Source of the DNA: Lachnospiraceae bacterium
GTDB lineage: Bacteria; Bacillota; Clostridia; Lachnospirales; Lachnospiraceae
Assembly (NCBI GenBank): GCA_017430085.1
Contig: JAFRNR010000022.1
Location: 1-64,000 of the forward strand
DNA length: 64,000 bases
Direction: 5' to 3'
Position numbers and translations under genes: made by a program. The notes beneath the pieces are model-generated. The model searched no databases and was not told the DNA's origin. It worked only from the letters and a program-made list of their open reading frames with translations. Shown in pieces: positions 8,195-16,410 of the stretch (within the stretch, counting starts at the first letter, position 1; each line of letters starts with the position of its first letter).

Positions 8195-9223
8195 ATGACA
8201 GAACACAGTGAAAAAACTGAAAACCGGAAACGCCGCGACCTGATATTCCTCCTGGCCGGTCTCCTGCTCGGTCTGGCTATCGCCGCCGTCCTGATCCTGA
8301 TCCTGCCGAAAAAACAGGCGGATCCGCCGGCGCAGGAGACGACGGGTACGGCCCCGGAACAGAGCGCGACCGCTGCACCGATGACTGCTGCGTCTGAAAC
8401 CCCCGCTCCCGTCCGCCGTCCTCTGGCGGAGCTGCGCGAAAACTACACCCCGGAGCAGGCGGAGCGGGACGACTGCGTGGTCCTGGACGGCAACGACCTC
8501 CTGCACGGCCAGCTGCTGTGGAACGAATTCCTGCAGCAGACGCGGGCCGGGGAACCCGCCGTCATCCGCGTTTATCAGGGCTGGCGGACGCCGGAAAACG
8601 ACTATACTCTCTTCGAACTGGAATACACCGGCGCGGAATACGCGCTGTCCTTTTACGACCGCACCGGCGACACGCACGAATGGTTCCTGAGCACCGGCCG
8701 CTATCGATACCTGAAAGAAGAGACCTTTACATTATATGAGAACACGGACCTGGTCTATATGCTGACGGACGACATGACGGCGGAATATGAGGAATATATC
8801 GCGCGCATGGTCTCCTCCATCCCCCTTTCACCGGATCCTCGGTACGACAATATCGCGGTCCTCTTCCGCCAAAACAATTCAGTTCCGCCGGGACAGTACA
8901 CTTCCGTTTACGGCATCGAGACGTACGACGTGGACGGGGACGGCACGGAGGAACGCTGCTACCTGTGCCGCGGCCGCACTTCCGGCCTTTTCACGTTCTT
9001 TCTGTACATTTACGGACGGAAGGACGGACTGCGCTATACCCGGACCTACTGTACGGATTTCATGGAACTGAGTTTCGCCCGGGCGGAGGACGGCAAACTC
9101 TGCGTGCAGGGAGTCACCGGGCAGGGGGACCCGGCGCAGACGCACCTTTACCGGATCGTGACCCGGGACGGGGAGATCGAGCTGGAGGAGAACGGAGAGT
9201 GCCTGAAAGGGGATCTGCCTTGA
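8195..9223 (+). CDS. Membrane-anchored hypothetical protein
   Basis: A 342-residue protein with a basic N terminus (NRKRRD), one hydrophobic helix at about residues 15-38, and a Thr/Ala/Pro-rich linker (about 45-75), then a soluble, acidic extracytoplasmic domain. There is no lipobox. The domain contains DVDGDGTEERCYLC, reminiscent of a calcium-binding-like turn, but I recognise no family. The start has no ribosome site and may be read from a leaderless mRNA. Its stop codon overlaps the start of the next gene (TGATG), so the HAD-GNAT fusion is translationally coupled to it. Confidence 0.65.
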   Translation: MTEHSEKTENRKRRDLIFLLAGLLLGLAIAAVLILILPKKQADPPAQETTGTAPEQSATAAPMTAASETPAPVRRPLAELRENYTPEQAERDDCVVLDGNDLLHGQLLWNEFLQQTRAGEPAVIRVYQGWRTPENDYTLFELEYTGAEYALSFYDRTGDTHEWFLSTGRYRYLKEETFTLYENTDLVYMLTDDMTAEYEEYIARMVSSIPLSPDPRYDNIAVLFRQNNSVPPGQYTSVYGIETYDVDGDGTEERCYLCRGRTSGLFTFFLYIYGRKDGLRYTRTYCTDFMELSFARAEDGKLCVQGVTGQGDPAQTHLYRIVTRDGEIELEENGECLKGDLP

Positions 9224-10425
9224 TGAAAAAACAGTATTCCGTGATCCTGTTCGACCTGGACGGCACGCTGACCGATTCGGGTCCCGGGGTCATGCACGGA
9301 TTTGAATATGCGATCCGGAAGTTGGGCCGGGAAGTGCCGGACGAGGCGATGCTCAGGCGGTTCATGGGTCCGCCGCTGCAGGAATCGTTCGGGCAGATGC
9401 TCGGATATTCGGAGGAAGACACGGAGAGGGCGATCGCCCTGTACCGGGAGTATTATTTCAACTGCGGCGGGATCCGGGAGAATACGGTCTATCCGGGCGT
9501 GGAAGAACTGCTGGCGGGTCTCCGGCAAAGGGGAAAAACGCTGGTGGTGGCCACGTCGAAAAGCGTCGACGGGGCGGAGGCGGTGCTGGAGCAGTTCGGG
9601 CTCCGGAAGTATTTCGATCTGGTCGCGGCGGCGGATGAAACGGACCGGATCACGAAAGAGGACGTGCTGCAGTACGCCTGCGACCGCTGCGGGATCAGCC
9701 CGGAGAGCGCGGTCATGATCGGCGACCGGCATTATGACATCCGGGCCGCGAAGGAATTCGGGTTCGATTCGGCCGGTGTGCTGTGGGGGTACGGAAACCG
9801 GGAGGAACTGGAGGAGGCCGGCGCAGACTATATTGCGGAAAGGCCGGAAGATATCCTGGAATGGTTTGGTGATCCCCCGGAAAAAGAGAAGACAGAAAAG
9901 ACCGGAACCGGTTATTTGTCGCCTGAAGAAGACCTGCAGTTATACATCCCCCGCCCCGAAGACGGCTGGTTTTACCTGAAAATGATGTCCGACCCCGCCA
10001 CGATGGCCTACAACGCGCTATGGTTCCCGCCGGATGGATGCATTCCGGACGCGGAGGAAGAGTGGGATCGCCTGCAGGAGAAGTGGATCGGCGGGGCGCC
10101 GATGCGGTTTTACGCGTATCTGCAGCGGAAGCCGGACGGCGCTTTTGTAGGCGACGTGAATTATCATTACAACCCGGAGCGCGGCTGGTGGGACATGGGG
10201 ATCGTGATCTATGCCCCGGAGCGCGGGAAGGGGTACGGCGCGCAGGGGCTGCGCCTGCTGATGGACCGGGCCTTCCGGATTGACGGGATCGCGCGGCTGC
10301 ATAACGATTTTGAGACCACGCGCGGGGCGGCGTACCGCATCCATAAAAAAGCCGGCTTCCGGGAAGCCGGCGTGGAGGACGGGAACGTCCAATTGGAGAT
10401 CACGAAGGAAGAGTATCTGGGGTGA
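9223..10425 (+). CDS. HAD-family phosphatase fused to a GNAT acetyltransferase
   Basis: A 400-residue fusion. Residues 1-215 are a phosphoglycolate-phosphatase-type HAD hydrolase: motif I DLDGTLTD with Asp11 and Asp13, motif II TSKS, and motif III/IV MIGDRHYDI. After a charged linker (EKEKTEKTG), residues 225-400 form a RimJ/RimL-like GNAT domain with the acetyl-CoA loop in ERGKGYGAQGL and the late block AYRIHKKAGFREAG. Both active sites look complete. The family norm is two separate genes. The ATG overlaps the stop of the previous membrane protein. The 3' end overlaps the convergent kinase gene by 26 bases. The substrates are unknown. Confidence 0.85.
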   Translation: MKKQYSVILFDLDGTLTDSGPGVMHGFEYAIRKLGREVPDEAMLRRFMGPPLQESFGQMLGYSEEDTERAIALYREYYFNCGGIRENTVYPGVEELLAGLRQRGKTLVVATSKSVDGAEAVLEQFGLRKYFDLVAAADETDRITKEDVLQYACDRCGISPESAVMIGDRHYDIRAAKEFGFDSAGVLWGYGNREELEEAGADYIAERPEDILEWFGDPPEKEKTEKTGTGYLSPEEDLQLYIPRPEDGWFYLKMMSDPATMAYNALWFPPDGCIPDAEEEWDRLQEKWIGGAPMRFYAYLQRKPDGAFVGDVNYHYNPERGWWDMGIVIYAPERGKGYGAQGLRLLMDRAFRIDGIARLHNDFETTRGAAYRIHKKAGFREAGVEDGNVQLEITKEEYLG

Positions 10426-10999
10426 GGCCGGCGCGGGGCGTCAGCTGAAAAGCCTCGATGATGCGGTCCGCGGTCTGCTCTGGCGTCAGATCGGTGTTGT
10501 CGATCTTCACGTGGTTCTCAAACCAGGTCTCGCCGTCCGCAGAGTTCAGCCGGTGCTCCGCCGCGTCTTTCAGGAGGTTGGCCCGGCTCCAGGCGACGTT
10601 GCGCTTGGAGGGCTTGCGCTCCATCCGGTGGGGCGTTTCATTTCTCGCGAGTCTGGTCTCCAGGCTCGCGTTTAATTCGGCGAAGAAGAAGCGGCCGCCG
10701 CTTTGCGTGAAGAGGTCGTGCAGGCCGGTCAGGTAGTCGCGTTCTTCCTGCATATCGAAGGCGCAGACATAGGTGAAGATCAGGTCCAGATCGTATTTAA
10801 TGGCCAGTTCGAAGGCCTTTTCGCGGAAAGCTTCGTTGAATTCGCGCTGGGCCGGCGTGCCGAAACCGAAGATCCGGTCTGACACTTCGATGCTGTCGTG
10901 ATTCATCATCATATGACAACGGAGTTTGTCGCGGAGTGCTTCCGCGACGGTCATTTTGCCGACCGCCTGCGGGCCGCAGACTACGATCAGATCAGCCAT
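10400..10999 (-). CDS. P-loop nucleoside/shikimate-kinase-like protein (AAA_33)
   Basis: A 199-residue P-loop kinase-like protein. Walker A is GPQAVGKMT near the N terminus, where the usual GKS/GKT triad reads GKM-Thr. The rest (MMNHDSIEVSDRIFGF, and RLARNETPHRMERKPSK as an arginine-rich lid) fits small-molecule kinases of the AAA_33 group, with unknown substrate. The ATG at 10999 has GGAGGAGACCC before it. It overlaps the stop codon of the upstream oxidoreductase-kinase fusion by 8 bases, so the two are translationally coupled and probably act in one pathway. A longer start ten codons upstream lies inside the previous gene and is less likely. Confidence 0.75.
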   Translation of the reverse strand: MADLIVVCGPQAVGKMTVAEALRDKLRCHMMMNHDSIEVSDRIFGFGTPAQREFNEAFREKAFELAIKYDLDLIFTYVCAFDMQEERDYLTGLHDLFTQSGGRFFFAELNASLETRLARNETPHRMERKPSKRNVAWSRANLLKDAAEHRLNSADGETWFENHVKIDNTDLTPEQTADRIIEAFQLTPRAGLTPDTLPS

Positions 11000-13424
11000 G
11001 GGTCTCCTCCTTCTGCGAGGCGGGGGCACCGTTCAGGTCTGCCAGGATCCTGCTGATGATCGCATTCATCGGCGCCCACTTGCTCTGCATGTCGCGGAAC
11101 AGCGCGATCTGCGCGCGGGCGCGGAGCAGGTTTTGGTAAGGGGTGGCGATGCGGAAGTAGACGTCGCCCTGCAGGTAGTCGGTGAGGAAGCGGAGGCCGC
11201 ATTCGTAGGTCATGACGAGGGCGCCCATGGGGAAGAGGCGGATCTCGTCTTCGGACAGGGCACCGGCGGCGCCGGAGAGGTAGCCCTGGGCGAAGGATAC
11301 AAACAGGGCGAGATCGAAGCGGACCAGACTGAGGTCCGCGGGGGATTCGCCGGCGGGGTTGCAGCCGGAGCGGACGGCGTCGCCGAAATCGTGCATGGCG
11401 AGGCCGGGGCCGACGGTATCCAGGTCGATCACGCAGAGGCCGCGGCGGGTGGCGCGGTCGAAGAGCACGTTATTGAGCTTCGTGTCGTTGTGGGTGACGC
11501 GGAGCGTTTTTTTGTCCTGCAGGAGGGCGGAAAAGGCGGTGGCATAGTCCTGGTTGGAGAGGAAAAATTGGATCTCCTCCTGTACGGCGGCGGCGCGGCC
11601 GGCGCGGTCCTCCGCTACGGCCTGTTGGAAGGCTTCCAGGCGGCCGGCCGTGTCATGGAATCCCCGGATGGGGATGTACAGCGACTCCGCCGGGAAGTCC
11701 GCCATCAGGCGGTGGAAACGGCCGAAGGCGAGGCCGCCCTGGCGGAAGAGCTCCGGGTCGGCGACGGTGTCGTAACTGCCGGCCCCTTCGATATAATCGG
11801 AGCAGCGCCAGTATTCGCCGAGCGGGTCAAGATAGTACGGTTTTCCTTCACCGTCCGTCAGGAAATGCAGCGTTTCCCGCGCGGGATCGCCGCCGGTCTC
11901 CGCGATCCGCTGCCGCAGATACGCCGTGACGTGTGTGATGTTTTCCATCAGTTTTTCGGGTTCCCGGAAGACGTTTTTATTGATCCGCTGCAGGACCAGC
12001 TTCCGCTCCGTCCCGTCTTCGCACTGCACCTCCGCGAGGTACGTGTCGTGGATGTGGCCGCTGCCGAGGCGGGCCAGGGAGAGCAGCGTGCTGTTTGGGC
12101 AGAAGTGACGCACGGCGTCCGCTTTGTAGGCGGTCTGCGGGCCCTCGTAGAGGAGGGACGCGCGGTAGGCGTCCACGTCGACGACGGCGCCGGTGCGGCG
12201 CGATTCTTCGGCCGCGAAGGCGAGCAGGTGGTTGTCCACGGAGATGCGGATGCCGGAGATGGACGGGCTGACGGACTGTCCGGTCAGGTAACCGTACAGC
12301 GATTCGATGATCCCGCGGTCCCCGCCGCCGTGGCCGCTGGGCAGGCCGTCCTTGCCGGTCACGGGGATCTCGGAGGTGGTCTTGGTCTCAAAATCGTACA
12401 GGCGGATGGGCTCCTCATCCGCGGTCAGTGAGGCGAACAGCTCGCCTTTCGTGCCCATGACGTGGATGCGGCGGCCGCCGCGGTTGAAGGCGCACATCGT
12501 GAAGGTGGCGGTCACGCCGTCGTCGAAGAGCATGTTGACGGTCTGGTGGTCCACCGCGTCGTTATCGCATTTGAAGACGCATTTGCCGTATTGGGTGGTG
12601 CGCAGGGCGTGCTCCACGTCGGCGTCGGAGGGTGAGGGCATGCGGGTGCAGGCCTCGCGGAACCAGGCATTTTTCTTGTCGTCCAGGTAGAGTTTGACGG
12701 CGTTGTACGGACAGGTTTCGCCGTGCGGACAGCCGTCGAGACAGCGTTCCGGCGCGTCGGCCGGCGCGTTCGCCCGCGTGAAATACCGCAGGGAGCCGAA
12801 GGACTGGATCTTCCGGCACTGCTTCCCGATCAGCCACTGGAGGATGTCCAGGTCGTGGCAGGATTTCTGCAGCAGCATGTTGGAGGAACGGCCGGTGTTG
12901 CCCCAGTTGCCGCGCACGAAACTGTGGCTCTGGTGGCGGTTGCCGACATTTTCTTCATGGTTGACCGATATGATTTCGCCCAGCCGGCCTTCGTCGATCA
13001 GCCGCTTGACGGTCGTGAACAGCGGTGTGTACCGTAGCACGTGGCAGACGACCACCTTCACTCCCGCCTTTTCCGCCGCCTGCGCGACGGCCTCGCAGCT
13101 GACCGGATCCGGCGAAACCGGCTTCTCCAGCAGCAAATCGTAATGCAGCGCAATCGCCGCCATCGCCGGCTGGAAATGGTACGCGTCCAGCGTGCACACG
13201 AGCGCCAGATCCGCGATCTTGCCCAGTTTGAACATGTCCCGCCAGTCGGCGAAGCAGCGGTCCGCCGGGATGTCGTGCCTGGCGCGGACGTATTCGCGGC
13301 GGCTCTCGATCGGTTCCGCCACGGCTACGACTTTATAGCGCTCCGGCATTTCCCGCATGATATCCGTATAGGTCCGGCCGCGGTCGCCGGCGCCGACTAA
13401 AACGACGGTGAGTTGTTTGTCCAT
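10992..13424 (-). CDS. Gfo/Idh/MocA oxidoreductase fused to a NahK-like sugar kinase
   Basis: An 810-residue fusion. Residues 1-435 are an NAD(P)-dependent Gfo/Idh/MocA oxidoreductase with Rossmann loop GAGDRG (11-16) and the family EKP motif (100-102). A Cys-rich insert (CPHGETCPY) may bind metal. Residues 446-800 are an APH/choline-kinase-fold phosphotransferase resembling N-acetylhexosamine 1-kinase: LGSGHIHDTY as the nucleotide loop, HNDTKLNNVLFD near 645 as the catalytic loop, and VIDLDTVGPG near 667 for metal binding. The pair suggests sequential oxidation and phosphorylation, or interconversion, of a sugar or amino sugar. GGAGGAACC precedes the ATG. The kinase gene 10400-10999 is coupled downstream. 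Confidence 0.85.
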   Translation of the reverse strand: MDKQLTVVLVGAGDRGRTYTDIMREMPERYKVVAVAEPIESRREYVRARHDIPADRCFADWRDMFKLGKIADLALVCTLDAYHFQPAMAAIALHYDLLLEKPVSPDPVSCEAVAQAAEKAGVKVVVCHVLRYTPLFTTVKRLIDEGRLGEIISVNHEENVGNRHQSHSFVRGNWGNTGRSSNMLLQKSCHDLDILQWLIGKQCRKIQSFGSLRYFTRANAPADAPERCLDGCPHGETCPYNAVKLYLDDKKNAWFREACTRMPSPSDADVEHALRTTQYGKCVFKCDNDAVDHQTVNMLFDDGVTATFTMCAFNRGGRRIHVMGTKGELFASLTADEEPIRLYDFETKTTSEIPVTGKDGLPSGHGGGDRGIIESLYGYLTGQSVSPSISGIRISVDNHLLAFAAEESRRTGAVVDVDAYRASLLYEGPQTAYKADAVRHFCPNSTLLSLARLGSGHIHDTYLAEVQCEDGTERKLVLQRINKNVFREPEKLMENITHVTAYLRQRIAETGGDPARETLHFLTDGEGKPYYLDPLGEYWRCSDYIEGAGSYDTVADPELFRQGGLAFGRFHRLMADFPAESLYIPIRGFHDTAGRLEAFQQAVAEDRAGRAAAVQEEIQFFLSNQDYATAFSALLQDKKTLRVTHNDTKLNNVLFDRATRRGLCVIDLDTVGPGLAMHDFGDAVRSGCNPAGESPADLSLVRFDLALFVSFAQGYLSGAAGALSEDEIRLFPMGALVMTYECGLRFLTDYLQGDVYFRIATPYQNLLRARAQIALFRDMQSKWAPMNAIISRILADLNGAPASQKEETHG

Positions 13425-13453
13425 GTTGGTTCCTCCCGGATGAGTGGGACACG

Positions 13454-13513
13454 GGGACGGTTCTTTCCGTCCCGGTTATGTACAAAACCGGCGGGCCGTT
13501 GGGACAACGGCCC
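13454..13513. repeat. GGGACGGTTC repeat plus GGGCCGTT hairpin
   Basis: Two hairpin modules side by side: GGGACGG-TTCTTT-CCGTCCC at 13454-13473 and GGGCCGTT-GGGAC-AACGGCCC at 13493-13513. Both modules recur elsewhere in the window. They lie in the gap between the cbi operon and the oxidoreductase-kinase gene. Confidence 0.75.
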
Positions 13514-13517
13514 CTAC

Positions 13518-13548
13518 AAAAAAATGACAGGGGTATATTCCCTGTCAT
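13518..13548 (-). terminator. Terminator of the cbi operon
   Basis: On the minus strand, a perfect 9-bp stem ATGACAGGG/CCCTGTCAT followed by seven T, about 35 bases after the stop of cbiO. Confidence 0.85.
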
Positions 13549-13583
13549 CATAGCAGTTCCGCCGGAAAAAGGCAATCGCCCCG

Positions 13584-14312
13584 TCACGTCCCGTCCGGGC
13601 CGGCCAGGCGGAGCGGCAGTTCCATCCGGTTGGCCTCGAGCAGCGCGCGGTCCTGCAGGATCTCCCGCGCGGGGCCGTCGGCGGCCACCGAGCCCCGGCC
13701 GAGGACGATCACGCGGTCGCAGGTGTCCCAGATCATGTCCAGGTCGTGGGAGGTGATCAGTTTGGTCTCGGGCAGTTCGCGGATGGTGCGGATGATCAGA
13801 CGGCGGTTGCGGGGATCCAGGGCGGAGGTGGGCTCATCCATCAGGAGGACCTCCGGCTCCATGGCCAGCACGGTGGCGATGGCGGCCATGCGCTTTTCGC
13901 CGCCGGAGAGTTTGTGGTTGTGGCGGTGCTTCAGGTCCGCGAGGTCCAGGCGGGCCAGCACGGCGTCCACGCGGGCGTCGGTCTCTTCGCGGCTGGCGCC
14001 GTAGTTGAGCGGGCCGAAGATCATGTCCTCATAGACCGTGGGCATGAACATCTGGTTGTCGGAATTCTGGAGGACGAAACCCATTTTCCGGCGGATCTCC
14101 GGCAGGGTCTTCGGGGTCACTTCCGTATCGTCCAAGGCGATCAGGCCCTCGTGGGGCAGGAGACCCAGCAGCGCGCGCATCAGCGTGGTCTTGCCGGCGC
14201 CGTTCGCGCCGATCAGACCGACCGCCTCGCCTTTTTCCACGGTAAAGGAGACATCCCGGAGCACCGGGGCGTCCTTGGTGTAGTAAACTGATACGTTTTC
14301 CAGCCGGATCAT
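13584..14312 (-). CDS. cbiO: ECF nickel/cobalt transporter ATPase CbiO/NikO
   Basis: A 242-residue ABC ATPase that powers the ECF-type metal importer at the cytoplasmic face. Walker A GANGAGKTT (residues 35-43), Q-loop VLQNSDNQMF, signature LSGGEKR, Walker B VLLMDEPTSALDP and a switch His in TSHDLD are all present. The NSDNQMF sequence is characteristic of CbiO/EcfA proteins. The start ATG overlaps the stop of cbiQ (ATGA). The gene closes the cbiMN-cbiQ-cbiO operon and is followed by a clear terminator. The sequence does not decide between nickel and cobalt. Confidence 0.93.
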   Translation of the reverse strand: MIRLENVSVYYTKDAPVLRDVSFTVEKGEAVGLIGANGAGKTTLMRALLGLLPHEGLIALDDTEVTPKTLPEIRRKMGFVLQNSDNQMFMPTVYEDMIFGPLNYGASREETDARVDAVLARLDLADLKHRHNHKLSGGEKRMAAIATVLAMEPEVLLMDEPTSALDPRNRRLIIRTIRELPETKLITSHDLDMIWDTCDRVIVLGRGSVAADGPAREILQDRALLEANRMELPLRLAGPDGT

Positions 14313-15121
14313 CGGATCCCTCCCGTCAGCAGGCGGCCCAGCAGGCCGGGGATGTTGTAGAGGCGGCACAGCACGAAGACGGCCGTCCAGAGGATCAGCC
14401 AGAGCGCGTCCCGGGCGGTGAAGCGCCGGTCTTGCGCGTAGGCGAAATTCCCGGAAAAACCGCGGAGCTGCATGCTGCCGTACAGTTCCTCCGCACGGTC
14501 CATGCTCCGCAGAAGCAGCTGGCCGAGGAAGGAGCCCCAGGCGGCGAAGCGGATGCCCCGCTGGCCGGGCGCGCGGAGGTGGTAAGCGTCGGTCATCACG
14601 GACAGCTCCTCCGTCATCACGCCCACGTAGCGGTAGGTGAGGAGCAGGAGGGTGACCAGGATGGACGGCAGATGGAGGCGGCGGAGCGCGGCGCACAGGT
14701 CGTCGATGGAGGTCGTGGCCATGAGCAGGAACGACGCGGAAAGGCAGAAGAGGCCCTTCAGCATCAGCGTGATCATGCTGACCACGCCGCCGGAAACAGT
14801 CAGACCGCCCACTGTCAGGAGCGGCGCGCGGTCAAAGAACGGGTTGAACAGTCCCACGGCCATCACCAGCGGCAGCACAAAGCGGAGCTTGCGGAAACAG
14901 GTCCCGACGGGGATGCCGCTGAGGGAAAACAGCAGCGCCGGCCAGAGGACCATGATCAGCAGGCCGTCCAGCTGATATTTCCCGAACGACACGGTGACGA
15001 TGATGTAGGCGACGGTGGTCAGCAGCTTGGCCAGGGCATGGAGGCGGTGCACCGGGGAATCCCCGGCGGCCAGCGTATCCATCTCCCGCAGTTCCAGGAG
15101 CGACCGGTCCATCCTGTTCAT
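14309..15121 (-). CDS. cbiQ: ECF transporter transmembrane subunit CbiQ/NikQ
   Basis: A 270-residue integral membrane protein with about five to six hydrophobic helices. It is the coupling (T) component that links the metal-binding CbiM to the ATPase. The family coupling motif region appears as DAYHLRAPGQRG and ELYGSMQLRGF, corresponding to the two Ala-Arg-Gly-like coupling helices that contact CbiO. The ATG at 15121 has GAGG six bases upstream; a start ten codons earlier is also in frame. Its stop overlaps cbiO by four bases. Confidence 0.9.
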   Translation of the reverse strand: MNRMDRSLLELREMDTLAAGDSPVHRLHALAKLLTTVAYIIVTVSFGKYQLDGLLIMVLWPALLFSLSGIPVGTCFRKLRFVLPLVMAVGLFNPFFDRAPLLTVGGLTVSGGVVSMITLMLKGLFCLSASFLLMATTSIDDLCAALRRLHLPSILVTLLLLTYRYVGVMTEELSVMTDAYHLRAPGQRGIRFAAWGSFLGQLLLRSMDRAEELYGSMQLRGFSGNFAYAQDRRFTARDALWLILWTAVFVLCRLYNIPGLLGRLLTGGIR

Positions 15122-15184
15122 AAAAAACCTCTCAGTAAGGAACAGAGGCATCCGCAGACGCCCCTGTCCCGTGTTTCTCCGGAA

Positions 15185-16249
15185 TTATGCGGGCTGTTGC
15201 TGTTTCTTCCTTCGCCGGAAGAAGCCGCCGGCCACGCAGAGCAGTGCGGCCAGACCTGCCACGATGGCAGAGCCGACCAGGCCGGATACCGTGGTCCCGA
15301 CCGGGCTGTCGCTGTCCGGGAAGGCGTAATCCGGCAGGAAGGACGTCGCCTCCTGGATGGAGGACGCCGTGTCGGCCACGCCGCTCTTTACGCCGAAATT
15401 CTCTTCGTCCAGCCCCATGTTTTTGTTGTAGCCGGCCTCCTCGTTGCCGAACAGGGCCCATTCCAGGCCGTCCGGATGGGAGCTGGCCAGCAGGGACAGG
15501 CCGCCGCCCACCAGGACCACCACCGCGGCCAGGATGACCAGCGTGGTCCGCAGGGAGCGCTGCGTGCCGGGGCCCGTCGCGGGGTCGACGTCCATCAGCA
15601 GCGCGGGCCGTGACTCAAAGACGAAGACCAGCACTGCCGCCGTCACCAGGCCCTCGACCAGGCCGATGGCCAGATGGATGGGCTGCATCAGCGCCACGAA
15701 CGCGCCGAACGGCAGCTCGGTGATCCCGGACAGCGTAGTCTCCAGCACCACGGAGAACGCGCCCAGCTGCAGCGTGACGATACAGCCGATGACGGACGCG
15801 GCAATGATCCGCAGCCTTTCCGCCTTCCGGGTCTCCCCGCCGAACCATCTGCTGTGCATGATGGGCCGCCAGATGAGATAATAGCCGACGAAACAGCCGT
15901 AAAAGGCCATGTTCCAGATATTCGCGCCTAATGCCATCAGTCCTCCGTCGGCAAAGAACAGGCATTGGACGGTCAGTATTACAATCATGGATAGGAATCC
16001 CGCCTGCGGCCCCAGCAGCGCGGAGAGCAGCATGCCGCCGCACATGTGGCCGGAGGAACCGGTGCCGAGGATGGTGTAGTTGATCATCTGGCCCGCGAAG
16101 ACCAGCGCGGCAGCCACCGCCATCGTGGGCAGTTTCTGCGGCTCATTGTCCTTTTTCAGCTGGTGGATGGATACGCCGGCCACGGTGCCGGACGCGACGT
16201 ACATCGTTGCCGCGACCGCTGGAGCCAGCAGGGCGTCTGCCATATGCAT
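15185..16249 (-). CDS. cbiM: ECF nickel/cobalt substrate-binding protein CbiM with fused CbiN-like tail
   Basis: A 354-residue fusion of the metal-binding membrane component (CbiM/NikM) with the accessory CbiN/NikN. The protein begins MHMAD: the free N terminus and His2 form part of the metal site in this family, and SGHMCGG supplies a further His. The first 230 residues are hydrophobic CbiM helices. A periplasmic-loop segment follows (PDGLEWALFG, VADTASS, DYAFP) and then one C-terminal helix with a basic tail, which is the CbiN pattern. The start is fixed by the MHM sequence and the GGAGGTCTCCCC ribosome site. The gene opens the operon and is divergent from the His-rich sensor. Confidence 0.92.
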   Translation of the reverse strand: MHMADALLAPAVAATMYVASGTVAGVSIHQLKKDNEPQKLPTMAVAAALVFAGQMINYTILGTGSSGHMCGGMLLSALLGPQAGFLSMIVILTVQCLFFADGGLMALGANIWNMAFYGCFVGYYLIWRPIMHSRWFGGETRKAERLRIIAASVIGCIVTLQLGAFSVVLETTLSGITELPFGAFVALMQPIHLAIGLVEGLVTAAVLVFVFESRPALLMDVDPATGPGTQRSLRTTLVILAAVVVLVGGGLSLLASSHPDGLEWALFGNEEAGYNKNMGLDEENFGVKSGVADTASSIQEATSFLPDYAFPDSDSPVGTTVSGLVGSAIVAGLAALLCVAGGFFRRRKKQQQPA

Positions 16250-16289
16250 GGGGAGACCTCCTTGGATATCGGATCGGATTTGTGATTCC

Positions 16290-16317
16290 AGTATAGCGCG
16301 CCCCGGTTTCCGCACAA
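16290..16317 (-). promoter_or_regulatory. Promoter of the cbi operon
   Basis: Minus-strand TTGTGC, a 16-base spacer and TATACT. The -35 box directly abuts the G-tract candidate operator. Confidence 0.6.
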
Positions 16318-16330
16318 GCCCCGTGGGGGG
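16318..16330. promoter_or_regulatory. Candidate CsoR/RcnR-type G-tract operator
   Basis: GCCCCGTGGGGGG lies exactly between the -35 boxes of the two divergent promoters. CsoR/RcnR-family sensors recognise G/C-tract inverted repeats of this kind. Binding here could control both genes at once. Confidence 0.5.
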
Positions 16331-16359
16331 TTGTTTTTTGCGGTTTTGCCCTTTATAAT
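16331..16359 (+). promoter_or_regulatory. Promoter of the His-rich metal sensor
   Basis: TTGTTT, a 17-base spacer and a perfect TATAAT, about 50 bases before the sensor ATG. The -35 box abuts the G-tract operator. Confidence 0.65.
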
Positions 16360-16410
16360 TTAGAAAGATTTGTTTTTCCGCCGGTACGGCGCGCTGCAGG
16401 GAGGTCTGTT

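Noticed and set aside
16250-16410. A cobalamin or NiCo riboswitch before cbiM.
   Set aside because: The gap is short and filled by two divergent promoters and a G-tract; no riboswitch core was recognised.
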